Of a stretch of 64,000 nt of DNA, positions 1-11,954 are shown piece by piece. The stretch comes from Epiperipatus broadwayi. Its lineage: Eukaryota > Onychophora > Udeonychophora > Euonychophora > Peripatidae. A program made the position numbers and the translations under genes. Below the pieces are notes generated by a model. It searched no databases, had not been told where the DNA came from, and saw only the letters and a program-made list of their open reading frames with translations. How positions within the stretch are numbered: position 1 is the stretch's first letter; every line of letters starts with the position of its first letter. Where the stretch lies: the NCBI GenBank assembly GCA_028023455.1, contig JAQFVV010012434.1, forward strand, positions 6,042,264 through 6,106,263. The letters are read 5' to 3'.

Positions 1-530
1 ATAGGCATCTATAACGTTTGAACAGATTTACATTATAATCTTGTAAAATTTATTACTTGCGGACACTAAATGATTAATTGATTACAAACTCTTTTTAAAA
101 AGCAAAAATAGAATGTGATTTAAAATGCAAAAACAACAACATGCGTAGTAGCATCTATAACGTTTGAACAGATTTACATTATAATCTTGTAAAATTTAAT
201 GTGTGTATATAAAATGGGAAATTCTGATTTTAAGTGAATTATTAACTTCTTTTTTGCATAAAATCTATTGCAGTACTAATATAAAGTGCTGAAAATATTG
301 AAATTATTAAATGGAAATCAAACTCCGATAATGCGCTATTACTTTAAATATGATGTGAGTGTGCGAAATTTATAATATTTAAAGTTATAGTGCATTATCG
401 AAGCTCGACTTCTGATCTAATAATTTTTATCGCATAAAAGAAAACCACATACAAAGATATTAAGAAGAAATATGAATCACATAGCTTCAAAATCGTATTA
501 AATAAATCTGCATAAAACGAGACCTGGGTG
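1..530 (-). mobile_element. Partial pogo/Tigger-like MITE, cut by the window start
   Basis: Most of this segment is a diverged reverse-complement match to the complete element at 24868-25729, sharing stretches such as the one around 'cgataatgcgctatt' (330-346). Its outer end at 509-530 is the inverted terminal repeat: read on the minus strand it is CACCCAGGTCTCGTTTTATG, and a TA dinucleotide follows at 531-532. A TA target and a terminus of the form CACC..GGTCTCGTTTTA resemble pogo/Tigger elements; that family call is an inference. A block of about 48 bases at 5-52 is repeated at 151-198, a local duplication absent from the other copy. No coding capacity is seen, so this is a non-autonomous relic. 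Its other end lies outside the window. Confidence 0.65.
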
Positions 531-532
531 TA

Positions 533-2458
533 CTTCATGGGCTGGGAAATTAAGCCCAGCATGTTTGTTGGTAGAAATAGATCGTGAAATAGATAAAAGG
601 AAATGGACCAACAAAAGGGAGAAAAGGAAAGGGAAACTCCCATAATGGAGACTATCTTGAGGAAGTTAGAAGAGATAGATAAAAAAAATAGAATCAAGAT
701 TTCAGAAAATAGAATATAAAGTCGAATGGAAGTTTCAGGAATTGATACAGAGGTTAGGGCTAGAAAGAAAATAGTCAAGCGGGAAAGAGAGATATCAATG
801 TGCCAAAAGAAGAAAGTATGGGTGAAAATGAAGATAAACTGAGCAAAAAAGAAATAGACGAAAGCCAGGATGAGGGCAAAGAAAAGAAACTAGGAAATAG
901 TATAAAAAAAACAGAAGAGCGAGAAGCCCAACAAAGTACTCCTTGGCCCAAACTAACATAAACAAATTCTTAAAGGATTGGGTGTTTGCCAGTCAGATGG
1001 GAGAAGTTCCAATCGAGCATCTGAAAAGTTTACGGGGGTATTTCACATCAGTCCGATGTCTGAAGTAAGAAAAATAGCCATCATAAGGGAATTAGCAGTG
1101 AGAGAAATAGCAATCAGATTTAACGAAAATAATTGGGGCCTAAATCAGAAACCAAAGAATCATAGAAAACAAGACTATGAAACAGTACAGAAATAGTATT
1201 GTGGAAGTGAAGAATGATGACACATAATGGGGGGAAAAGGTCGTATCCACCGATTCAAAAGGATAAACAATAATCAAATCATCGTAAGAAAAAGGAAAAT
1301 GTATATGAAAATTTTGATTTGTGAAACTGCTTATGAATTAATGTTGTTGGTATTTATAGTTAACTGTTATGCTGAATAGGTATGTGATTTAGTGTGTGTG
1401 TTCAAATAGATAAGAAAGAAATATAAGTATTTTTTTGTTTTGTTTTGTTTTTGAGTTCAGAGAGAAATAAGTTGTGGCTATAGAGCTTTGGGGAAGAACG
1501 GTCTCTCAATCTTGATAGTGAATGTTGGAGCTGACTGCTGGATGGGTATGTAGTGTGTTATTCCTGACATGGTCGACTCAGGGTAAGAATCTATCTAATC
1601 TACAATGCAGATGATGAAAGTCTGCTATTAACTCGAAGCTTGAAAGACTCCAAAGGGAGCATGGTGTTCAGATATTGTCTTACCCATAAGACTTCAGAAG
1701 TGAGTAGGGTCTTGGGCAATTCATATTTAATCTGGAAACTCATAATAAAAGTTGGATATTGTTCCTAAATTTGCCACACTCCTAAGACTCGGAAGCAGCA
1801 AAGTGTGGTTAGGAGATTCCTTCCATTCATATTTATTAATATTTTTTCCTTTTTCAGGGTCATGTTACCAAATCTAAGTTGAAGAAGAGTTGGCTGTATA
1901 TTGTGCACAGCACATTGTGTGTGGTGTGTGTGTGGTTGGTGGTCAAACCCATAATGTTATGTTAGGTTGATGGGCCATTTTACTCTTTTGGTTGTGGAGC
2001 CGCAGGTTGGAAAGTTAAAAAAAAGTGGAAGGCGTAGATGAGGAAGTTATTAAAGATATTTTTTTTTAATTATTTTATTTCTTAAGATAGCCATCCAAAT
2101 ACATAGACTATATTTGAAGGCTTTGAATGGGGGGGGGGTTATAACAGGGGCTGGGATTAAACCCTCTTCCAAAATATGGGATTTTGTAGTCACATGTATA
2201 TATAAATTATTATTACTATGTATATGTTATACATATTTGATTTGTGTTTTTCCTAAAATAACTAAATAAAGAGTTAAAACGGGCACAAAGAGGGGATTTG
2301 TGCTCATTTATATTAATGAAATATGAGTGTATATATTGTATAAGTAGGCGAATGGAAAGAATCTTCTGGAAAAACAGATAATATATGTCTTATTTTTGTT
2401 TCTGAATTTGTTATATTTTTAATAAAAATAAAGAAATATGTAAATGGAAAAAAAAAAA
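533..2458 (+). mobile_element. Retroposed-looking segment with charged ORF1-like remnants and poly(A) tail
   Basis: The plus strand at about 604-1200 is purine-rich and reads in broken frames as a lysine/glutamate-rich, coiled-coil-like protein. The first piece starts near 604 with MDQQKGEKERETPIMETILR and stops near 719; further charged pieces follow, and the last open piece is 978-1196. ORF1 proteins of LINEs often look like this, but I recognise no domain. About 1.2 kb of non-coding DNA follows, then several AATAAA-like signals (2418-2435) and an A run at 2447-2459, as expected at the 3' end of a reverse-transcribed RNA. Neighbours are a pogo-like MITE on the left and unexplained DNA on the right. 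It could instead be an unrelated transcript copy. Sure only that it is decayed and polyadenylated-looking. Confidence 0.35.
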
Positions 2459-2853
2459 AAGAGGAGAGAAACTAAACAGATGGTTTTCTCAGGAGTGCTT
2501 GCTTTTACCAGGGGTATTGTTTTAAGTTAGTTTCCAAAGGTGCTAAAAGGTTTTTTTTTTTTAAAGAAAAGTAAATAGAACAAAGAAGGTGGATCTCGGA
2601 TACCACATGATAGGATATAAAAAATATCTAATATTTTTGAGATTAGAAGGGAGAGAAAAGAAAAAAAAAAAAGATTTAAAGAGAAAAATCAGGAGACATT
2701 TTTAAGTTATGAATTTGGAGTTTTAATACTGTTATTTGTTGGTGATATAGATTTTTACATCGGAGATTTCTGAAGACTGTTTAAATGAAATATATAGATA
2801 TTTGCCATCTAAAGATGAACAGGTGAAGGTAAAGCTCTAAACATGCTGGGCTT
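552..2853. repeat. 15-bp perfect inverted repeat bracketing the segment
   Basis: AAGCCCAGCATGTTT at 552-566 has its exact reverse complement AAACATGCTGGGCTT at 2839-2853. The match extends a little on the outer side with mismatches (gctggg.. against ..acccc). It may be the terminal repeats of a 2.3-kb element or an ancient inverted insertion pair. No target-site duplication was found. Confidence 0.4.
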
Positions 2854-3615
2854 TTACCCCACGAAAGTAGCAGAAGTTGCTACATGATCGAATCATTGCC
2901 TGAAGTATAAAAGAATCCACGATCATCCATCTGCGTCTTTTTCTACCCATATCCCAGAATCATGATTGAACCAGTGAAGATTCAAGAAATAAATAAAGAC
3001 AAGAGATCTTTGCTGGACCATTACCCATGACCATAGTGTGCCAAATAAACCATTACAATCACATTCATTAGGAATCCATGTAAACTATCTTCCCTGTGGA
3101 ACTCTAGATAATACATATGTTTCTTTTTCATAAACTACATTGATGTGCATTTTCAAAAGTGATATTTAGAGACTTTAATAATATGTTTATATTTAAATCA
3201 GCTTTTGCACCTTTAATATATAGTATATGGTATTTTAATATGATTAGACATTTTTTTTGTTTGTCTGTATAAATATATATATTCATGCCATTGTTTTATT
3301 AAATATCTGAGCACAGTTAAGTTTTCACGTTTCATTATTTCATGTTTTACATATTTATATATGCATGTTGTAATTAAGCCATATTGAAAAGGGAAAAAAA
3401 TTTAAAATTTGCCGAAAAGAGCTTTTGTATGTTATTTTTATTTGTGATGATTATATGACTATATTACAGCTATTGTTATATATCATTTTGTTGTTAGTAA
3501 AGATATTTCATTATATCTATGTAATAAATTGTTTTTCTCTTCACTAGTAAAATTGTAATTATAAGTATGCGACTTTTTTTTTTTTCGCATTAAATAGTGA
3601 AGCTATAATTTTACT
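2460..3615. other. AT-rich spacer, no gene seen
   Basis: Long A and T runs and no convincing coding frame. A somewhat more GC-rich patch at 2831-3120 holds a short perfect hairpin (GTAGCAGAAGTTGCTAC, about 2867-2883) but no recognisable family. Confidence 0.5.
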
Positions 3616-4080
3616 CTAATTTATAATAGCTTTGCTAAGCGCTTTCGAGATTTCATGTTTGAATCTCATACTCATAGCTTTGTAACTAACGATTGTTATG
3701 ATTATGCAAATGCGTTTGAATTTTAAATTAGTCCATTGTTTAGAGAGAGCAAAACATGCCTCTCTTCTATTAATGGCATTAATGTCATTTGTTATATAGA
3801 AAGCTTCTTTAACTTTTCTTTTGGCATCATTTTTTTCTGTACAAATTATTTGGGCAGAACTAGGTTCAAATACATGGCCTGTAGCTGCTTGGTGGTCCCA
3901 GAATACTGATGATCCTTCATTTTTATTTTTGACCCTATTGTAGACATACCTATGTTGATAAATTCTTGTGTTCAGGTTAGCCTGAGTTTCACCATAATAT
4001 GATGCATGGCAGCCTAATTGAGGGCATACCATTTTATAGACCACGAGGGGCTTGATCTCTATCTGTTTTATCTTTAGCAT
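3616..4080 (-). pseudogene. PLE GIY-YIG endonuclease domain (C-terminal part of Penelope-like ORF)
   Basis: This is the C-terminal endonuclease of a Penelope-like element. It would nick the target DNA for element insertion. The minus-strand frame shows the modified GIY-YIG core used by these elements: VVYKMVC near residue 12, then a Cys pair and SYYGET about 15 residues later, followed by an Arg-x3-Gln-His helix (IYQHR). Further on come GSSVFWDHQAATGH and a C-terminal AMSMRFKHEISKALSKA. The reading frame differs by one base from the upstream RT piece: the linker LPTTNRLINNAKDKTD sits in another frame just before it. The gene is therefore broken. The same C-terminal tail recurs at about 22115-22165 and 61690-61735. 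Confidence 0.85.
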
Positions 4081-4094
4081 TATTTATCAGCCGG

Positions 4095-5214
4095 TTAGTT
4101 GTTGGGAGGTATTCTGAAACTAAATTTAAAATTGTTAGCCAATGTTTTTGCAATATTTGGTGTTACATTAGGTACAAAAGGAATTGTTAGGTATTTCATA
4201 TTGTCTTTAGGCAATTTATTTCTTAGTTTTCTATAAAATATTTTTATTTTCTGATTGATTGAATTAAGTTTGAAGCCTATGTTAGTCATTTCCTTTGTAT
4301 ATTTGTCTATATTGTTTTTCCTATCCGCTATATATTTACATAATTGGTGATTTCTAAAAAGGAACGCATTCATACCTGCCCATTTATATGTGTTGGGGGT
4401 GTTAGATTTTGGACTTGTGTAACCTCGTATGTGCAGTGGTTTAATCATCATTTTATAATCCAAGTGTGTATTCTCTCTTTTTAGTAACAAGTCTAGGTAT
4501 TTTATTTCTTTGTTCCTTGTTTTCCTCTGTTCTACTAAGGGTTAATCCTGAGATGGCTTGAAATTCATTTTGTATGTTAATAGTGGTGGAAGGTTTTGCT
4601 ACAATAAAAATATCATCAACATATCGAGAGTATATGAAAGTTGGATCCATTGTGAAATATTTTGGAAGAATTTGGTTCTCATAATGGTTTATGACAACAC
4701 TAGCAACAACTCCACTCATAGGCAGTCCCATGGGCCAACCATCATTCATCACATACCATTTGTTTTCAAATTTAGCAACTATGTTGTTATCCAGCCACTT
4801 CAAAAATTCTATTATAAAATCAATTCGATTTTTTGGATAATTTTTCTTAATTAATTCATCTTTGATGATGATAATGGATTTATTTCTGTTAATAGAGCCA
4901 TAAAGTTCATTAACATCGCGTACAGTCATTTTGTGTTCCAAATTTATTTTAACATTTTTTATTTTTTCCACGAATTCAAATGAAGATTTGATAGTGTGGT
5001 TTCCAAATCCCAGAGAATCTATAAGCCATAGGGTAATCATTTTTGCAGTTTGGAAATAGTGGACGCCTCCAAAATCGAGCATTAATCTAAGAGGAGAGTT
5101 TTCTTTATGCAATTTTATGTTGGCAAACATTCTAGGAGGTATGGAAGATGATGGATATATTCGAAAATATTCAGCCCTAGACAATGTTTTATCTTTTATA
5201 TAAGAATGTAACAA
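4095..5214 (-). pseudogene. PLE reverse transcriptase, 5'-truncated and frameshifted
   Basis: Reverse transcriptase of the same Penelope-like element, read leftward. It contains the fingers motif KLHKENSPLRLM, motif A-like MTVRDVNELYGSI, motif B MGLPMSGVVASVV and the catalytic motif C YSRYVDDIF with both aspartates present. A frameshift near 4453-4490 separates this from the thumb/linker part (4095-4490), which carries the ..LLKRENTHLDY.. junction and ends in PFVPNVTPNIAKTLANN. Intact PLE ORFs are considerably longer than the roughly 500 codons left here, and the N-terminal region is missing, so this copy is 5'-truncated. A T run (A run on the coding strand) starts directly outside at 5219. 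Family assignment is firm; activity is ruled out by the frameshifts and truncation. Confidence 0.88.
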
Positions 5215-5229
5215 TTATTTTTTTTTTTT

Positions 5230-5455
5230 TTACTAATGTTCTTATAAAAGTCTGAAAATTGGAAAAAGAATTTAGCAATATATATTTTTATGAAAAAATT
5301 CTATAAATCTTAATTGTTTGTTTCATTAAAAATAAATAATAATATAAAATTATTTTTCACATTAAATTAACTTAATGTCATTATAATTTTTATTAGCCCA
5401 ATAAAAGATCACATAAACACCATTTCTTATGCTTACACAAGCTCTTAATACAGTA
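5230..5455. other. AT-rich spacer
   Basis: Low-complexity DNA between the PLE and the foldback element. No coding frame or repeat recognised. Confidence 0.5.
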
Positions 5456-5945
5456 GCAAACTCTCCACAGAGGTCACCCAATGCAAGTTTTAGCAATCAA
5501 TGGATGTCCTAAAATCTTTATCTAGTGACTACTTATCCAATATTCTCAGACTTTGGATCTGAAAGCAAAGCCACTAGATCTTGCTCATAGCTTTATACTG
5601 TAGTTAATTAAATATGTAAAAGGTGATTGCTGGCGGATAGCATTGGATCTTAAGATTTAGATAAAGTACGCTCAGATCTGAAAGTACTGCACCTAGATCT
5701 TGGACTAATAGCTGTATAGTTAACTAAATAGGTAAAGAGTGGCTGCTGGAGGATTGCATTGGATGGATCTTAAGATCTAGGTGCAGTTCTCTCAAGCCCC
5801 CATTGATGAAAGTAACAAACATAGAAATTAATCTGGAATATATTGGATGATTAGGCACTGGATAGCGATTTTATGTGAAAATCTTCTTGCATCCATTGAT
5901 TACTTAGGCTTGCACTGGATGACACTACTGCATGGAGAGTGCCTG
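5456..5945. mobile_element. Foldback element, family FB-1, copy A
   Basis: The two halves are imperfect inverted copies. The left arm carries 'actacttatccaatattc' (5526-5543) and the right arm a diverged complement (about 5836-5857). The outer ends pair GCAAACTCTCCAC.. with ..GCATGGAGAGTGC. The core is shared with the element at 48982-49281. Between the arms a ~90-bp unit is present twice in direct order about 120 bp apart (about 5589 and 5709), each with a 'cttaagatctag'-like centre. No coding sequence is present. This is a non-autonomous element; its partner transposase is unknown. Confidence 0.7.
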
Positions 5946-6181
5946 CATAATTTATATTATTATTTTCTTTTATAGAACTGAAATATGAAAATTTAAAGAA
6001 TTAATGCATTAGAACAGGTAATATGTAACTAAAGATATTATGTTTTGAAAATTGCCATAGAAAAATGATCGAAATTTTGGGATGTTCATAGTGAAGAAAT
6101 ATTTATGTTATGTTATTACTTTATTCAGAGAAATAAATATATATAATTTTTAAAAAAAATTTTTTTTTTATAAATATTATA

Positions 6182-6466
6182 TTAATGACCTTATTGAAAA
6201 AATTAAAAGATTGTAATGGAGTTGGGCTGGACATATTGCTAGAAGAGATGATAATAGATGGACAATTGAAATTTTAAACTGGATTCCAAGAGATTGTAAA
6301 AGACCCAGAAAGAGACCACATGTGAGATGGATGGATGAAATAAGAAAATGTGCAGGGGTGTTGTGGAGAAGAGAAGCTAAAGATCGGAGAAGATGGATTA
6401 AACTTGGAGAGACCTTCATCCTGCAGTGGATTGATAATGGTTGATGATGATGATGATGATGATGAC
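6182..6466 (+). mobile_element. RTE-type LINE, 3' end only (least-decayed copy)
   Basis: This is the last ~90 codons of an RTE-type retrotransposon ORF plus its tail. From DLIEKIKRL the frame runs through ARRDDNRWTIEILNWIPRDC, the basic stretch KRPRKRPHVRWMDEIRK and LGETFILQWIDNG to a stop. One internal TAA (near 6213) interrupts an otherwise open frame. The 3' terminus is a short tandem repeat, TGATGA.. (6441-6466), as RTE elements typically have instead of a poly(A) tail. It is nearly identical to 50715-50974. Severe 5' truncation is the normal outcome of target-primed reverse transcription. A poly-histidine reading on the opposite strand is only the complement of the TGA repeat. Confidence 0.85.
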
Positions 6467-6479
6467 TGTAATTGTCATT

Positions 6480-8560
6480 CAAATGACACTTTTCAATGCT
6501 TAAATGTAAGTTTGCTATAAGTTTAACGTTTATCTAATACATTTAAGCAATTATTTCTCATTTGGTTGGATACCATTAAATTAAGTTCATCCAGAATCTG
6601 GAAGGTGATTTAAATTAGATTTTTGGAAAAATTTCCTTATTTCCCAGGTTTCTACGATAGATGCTGCATAGCGTTACAGCCATTATATTCTATGTCAATA
6701 CTGTAGAATAATCATGAAGTTGAATCTTTACTTTTATAAGCTTTTTTCCTGATTCCTCTTCATGTGTATCTTCTCCAGTTCAGTCCATAATCATCACATA
6801 GTACAATTATCTTGGATTTAAACATTATGAATGAAACATTACTAAAAAAAACACACATATGAGAAAATATTAATTTAATAAATATCACAATAGATTTATT
6901 TATGTACAAATTACATACAATGTTATCATCAGTTGATGATCTAATATCTTGCCCTTTAAATTCATAAACAAAATATATCAACTTTCCAAAGGGGTTACTT
7001 TTCTCTTTGTATTAGTTTCATAAAAGTATTAATTATTCACAATACATAGTTTTAAATAAGCTTGACTTTGTCATTTTATACTGCCTAAAGGATTTCTTTC
7101 TGTTTACTTTTCAGGTTTAAAATGTGAAATTCATTTACTTTTAACATTAATTACATTTTTGACTTTAATATACCTTTAATAATATTGTGAGTACATTACA
7201 CAATATTTTACATTTAATATATGTGTGCATGTGTTTGGATACACTGTTTTGGAAATGAACTTTCCAACTTTCACAAATTCTCTCATTAACATATTTTCTT
7301 GATCATAACTTTGAATTTTCTTAATCATCATAATCAATCATTTTAAATCATCTTAATAATATTGACCATATGATATAGTTAGAAGATATCCCAGTTGAAA
7401 TATTTTATAGATAGAATTAATTAATAAAATTATTAAGATGTAAATATGCTCGTATTCTCAAATAACATTTATCAAATATAACAAATACATAAAACTTTCG
7501 ATTCTTAATCAAAATGCAAGTCATATGAAGTAATTCAAAATATCTTCATGGGGTATGTATAGCAGAGTTATGTTTACTGCAAATGCAAATTTAAATAATT
7601 TTAAATCAATCTTATAACTTCATTAACTCAAATGTCTAAGTAAGGCTCATGATACAGGGTTATATTCAACTGTCTATGAAAAGTAATAGAAGTAAATCCT
7701 GCAAATTGATTTAATTCATAGGAAAGGACATGACTATCATTGCTAAAATAGCAAATGTTGCAAGAGTCATTGGCTGATGTAGAAACTACATGCATATAAC
7801 TTTTCAAAGAATTTGAGTGTGAAGTGCAGTGTCAAATACTTTTGTCATATTTTGTGAGCTTACTATTATCTTAAAAAAAAAAACTAGATTTCTCATTATG
7901 CACTTTTCACAATGTTGTATTGAAAGACAGTTTTGACTGGTTAATAGTTTTCTTCATAATTAAAATATTGTATTATAATTATCTATTACATAAATATGTA
8001 ACTTTATCTAATTTGTATACATATATCAGTATCTATAATATTCCATTTGTGTTTGGGATATTATAAATAATGATAAATATACATATTAAAGTTGTTTATA
8101 TAATAGATATTTATAATATAATTGTTTTTTATTTCTGAAGAAAACTGTTAATCAATTGAAACTATCAATAAAGCATTGTGAAAAATTTATAATGAGAAGT
8201 GTTTTTGTTGTTGTTGTAAAGAATTAATAAAATCTTTGGAATAAGTATGGAAATTTTTTTAGCTTGCAAGCAATTATTTTTTCATTTTTACTAGGGTTTT
8301 TTTTTAAAAAAAATTCTTTTCCTCCATATACTTCTGCATTTATTAATTTTAATCATGGGCCAGAAATATAATTAGAAAATTGTTGAGTATTAATGTGAAA
8401 AGAGAGATCATTTCTCATAGAGAAAACAGTAAAAACATTTGACAATTTAATTTCTTAATATGATAACGCTAAATCAACAGTCTGGACTATTTTAAAAAAA
8501 TGATTAATTAAAAAATACTCAGACAATTAAAAGGATTTCCATATTGAGCAATTTACACTA
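6480..8560. other. AT-rich stretch, no gene or element recognised
   Basis: Both strands are dense with stops. There are scattered A/T runs only. Short open frames such as 6760-6981 (minus) look random in composition. Confidence 0.5.
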
Positions 8561-8990
8561 TAAGTTTCTAAAATTAATAGATATTCTTTTGCTATCATAG
8601 ATTAATCAATAGCATGTGGCAAGTGACAGTATCAATAAGGTGATCATTTGTGAAATGGCCAAGCATTTGTTAGAGGATACATTTATTTATATTTTTATTT
8701 TATGCTTTTAAAAATTTGATTTTTGTTTTCATTAAAGTCATACTGTACAATATTGACAACAATTAATTTTATATGTATTTTTGCATTTATATTTTTGATT
8801 TTTATATTTTTATTGTTTAAAGAGTTATTTTGGATAATTTTGCTCAAGGCTGTGATCCTGAAGTGAATTACTCCTAAATGCATGTATTTCAATATATACT
8901 ACAAGAATTGGGGATATAATATTTAAACTTATGGAATCAATTAATTCATTATAATAGATTCTACTTGATTAATTTTTTTTTCTTGCTTTT
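8560..8990. repeat. Dispersed repeat family D, copy 1
   Basis: Shares ordered blocks with 59630-60600: 'gatcatttgt..ccaagcatttgtt' (8642-8672), 'tgtttaaagagttattttgga' and 'aattactcctaaat..tatttcaa' (8866-8892), then 'caattaattcattat'. Here the last two blocks are about 45 bp apart; in the other copy a foldback element lies between them. No coding potential is convincing, and the family is unidentified. Confidence 0.6.
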
Positions 8991-11640
8991 TTACTTCACA
9001 GTAATCTAAAATTTAACAGTAAAATTTTTTCTTGTATTTTTTGCTAATCTTTTAATATTTTTATAAACAGTACAGTATCCTTATCAGCTAAATGTTTTAT
9101 TTATTTATTTATTTTTAAAAAGAAAGTTAATTAATTATAGTTTCTAAAAGAAAATGAAAATCTTGCATCAAGCAAAACATTTGGACAAACTTAAAAAGAG
9201 CAGTGTAGATTATTTAGATATATATTTTTTACAAATATTTATTTAAATATGCTTATTTTTATTTTATTTATTTTAATGAGTGTGTATTCAATATTAATTG
9301 GTTCAGTTATTTAGTATAAATATAAATAATAAATCAGTATCATATGAATTTTTTATTATATTTGATTGAAAATATAATTTTCACAATAGCTTAGGGAAAC
9401 AGTAATTGATTTTGTTAGCATGTTAATTTGGTTAAACTTCAACTTTGATACCATGTCACAATAATGAGCAATAATTATTTGCAGACTTGATGAAAGAATA
9501 AGTTTAAAATTATCATTTAATCTTGCTCTTCACATAGGCTTTCATGATATTTTTTAGCATAAATATTTAATTTGATTTATCTTCTAGTTGTGTGAAAAGG
9601 TTTAAAATATCCTTATATTTCTCTGAGACACAGATTGAAAAAGTCATTCTAATACTTTCAAGAATCATTAAATCTAAATCATATACCATATCTCTAATTT
9701 TTAAACATAGCAAAATATTACATAAAACTAGATTTACACATTTAATTGAAAATTGGATTAAATATAAGATAGTTTTGCCCATGTACATGTAATAAATCAT
9801 ACAATATTACTTAGAGGATCACTGAAATCAGTTGAACCAAATAATGAAATTTTTAAATATATATTTTTGACTTGTTCAATTTATTTTATGATATTTTAAA
9901 AATTCATTTAAATTAAATTAAAAAAATAATAAAAAATTCATCATTTTGATGAACTTAAAAATTTATTAATACCATTAATATCTGAAAAAAAAAAAAAGAA
10001 TGCAAAATAGTAAACAGAATAAGTAAAACATATAATAAAAATAGATTGTTGTCCTGATTATAGTTATTAAGAATAACAAATATCCATTATTAAGTAATTT
10101 TTTTGTAAGTCATAGGAATTAATATATGAATATATTTTTAAAATATTTTATTGAAATATAGTATAACTCTAGAGCAAGTTTTAAGCTGGGAATCATTTTA
10201 GAATTGTGCAATCTTAGAATATATTAAATTTAAATCCACACGAAATTTTCTATTTTCTATTTGACTCATTCTTTTAAGTATGACTTCTTTTGTATTGTCA
10301 GGTGGAATATTTAAAAAAAATTTGTAACAAATATAACATTGACAAAGAGTTCAAGACATTAAAAATTTACATTGAAGCAATATGACAAATTAGATTTCAA
10401 TTTAATGAATTATTTAATGCATTAATTATAATAAAATTAAAACACATTCTTATATGTACAATAACAAATCATATACAATTTGAAATTCATTTGCAGTAAT
10501 TAAAATGTTATTAATGGATATTCCTGTATCATGTCATGAGTATTTTGAAATATTTTATTCATCTAGAAAATCATTTTAGATTATTAAAATAGTGAACAAT
10601 AAAGATAGATTTTTTATTTGTTATTTTTGCTTGATGATGTTATAGTATTATAATATCTTTAGATTGTTTTTTGGCTTTTGTCATAGTCAGTGAGAACTTG
10701 GATTCATAACTGGAACTAATGTACTTAAGCATTTCACAACTATCTTTTATTTCTTTATTCTATTCAAGCTAATAATCTGTAATTAAAAAAGACTACGATT
10801 TTGAACTGAAATCAACTTACTTGTGTAGTTGTATAATTCTGATACTAGGTTAATTTCTATATGTTTTAAAGAATTGACTTGTGTTCAAAACTTAAGATTT
10901 TTTTTTTTTTTTTTTTTGGAATTTCAAGCTACTGATTAGAATAGTACTTCCAGTTTTGAATTCTAATCCTTATTAATAAAATAAAAAGCCATGATTTTTG
11001 GATAGGGATAATCCAGCACTATACTATCTGATGTCTGATTTTTCAAACTTACAGTAAATGGTTTTAGAGATGGTAAATAGAATTGCTCTTGAAAGCATAG
11101 AAAAAGCTTATGAGAAAATCATCTGATATTATTGTTGTATTTTTCTTGATGATTTACTATTGATATTTAATATATTTTGTATTTTTATTATCTATATCTT
11201 AATGAATTTTTCCATCTTACTTGTTTTTTTCTATCATATTTGATTTTTCAAAAGTTATGATAATGAAATTCTAAACTGAAAGATAAAAAAATGTAGCATC
11301 ACAAATAATATAGAAAGTAAATAAATGTAGAAGAATCTGAGACTACATTTACTAAAGTGAAAATCAAAATATGTATATTAGCAATGAAAATAAGAGCATC
11401 AAAAACTTTAATAGAAAAAAAATATTTTCTAACCAGAAGGTGAGATGTAGTATTAGTAATGCATGCCACAGTTTACTATGTAATTAAAAAGAAAAGCCAG
11501 CAAGAAAAATCAAAATATTTACTGATTATATTAATTTAGATGTAAAATTAATATTTTAATGCATTATCAAAATAAGGTCTTAAAATCAACAACTAATAAA
11601 ATTTGCTGTACTAATTTTAGAAATAGAACAAAGATTAATA
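8990..11640. other. AT-rich stretch, no gene or element recognised
   Basis: Low complexity throughout, with A/T homopolymers (for example the T run at 10900-10918). The mirrored short open frames at about 9567-9800 on both strands have no recognisable features. Confidence 0.5.
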
Positions 11641-11642
11641 AA

Positions 11643-11941
11643 TTGAAAGTAAATCAAATCATATGTTATATAATAAGTGTGCCAATAGCTCTTAACAAGC
11701 TTTTCAGAATTTCCCTATCCTTGGACCAGTTTCTAGCTCTGGCTGTCATCAGTGAGGTGCTAAGAACAAGTTATGTAATGAGTGTACCAATAGTTCTTAA
11801 TAAGCTTTTCAGAATATCCCTATTCTCAAACCGATTTCTAGCTCTGGCTGACGTCAGTGAGGCGCGAGGATACATCAGCCAGAGCTAGAAATATTCTGAA
11901 AAGCTTGTTAAGAGCTATTGGCAATGCTCATTATATAATAT
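11643..11941. mobile_element. Foldback element FB-2 with internal direct repeat
   Basis: A ~50-bp arm at about 11662-11712, containing CCAATAGCTCTTAACAAGCT, is inverted at about 11891-11941 with few mismatches. The left arm is followed by a second direct copy of the unit about 102 bp on (CCAATAGTTCTTAATAAGCT at about 11787). The centre holds two opposed copies of 'tctagctctggctg'. The 13-mer AAAGATTAATAAA occurs directly on both sides, at 11630-11642 and 11942-11954, and may be a target duplication. The open frame at 11559-11888 is just the repeat read through. Confidence 0.75.
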
Positions 11942-11954
11942 AAAGATTAATAAA

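Noticed and set aside
395-778. 127-codon open frame on the minus strand
   Set aside because: It crosses the MITE end into the opposite strand of a Lys/Glu-rich region and shows only low-complexity Leu/Phe/Ser content.
6177-6482. Histidine-run open frame on the minus strand
   Set aside because: It is the complement of the RTE C-terminal coding region; the His run is the TGATGA tail read backwards.
9567-9800. Mirrored open frames on both strands
   Set aside because: No motif on either strand; AT-rich chance frames.
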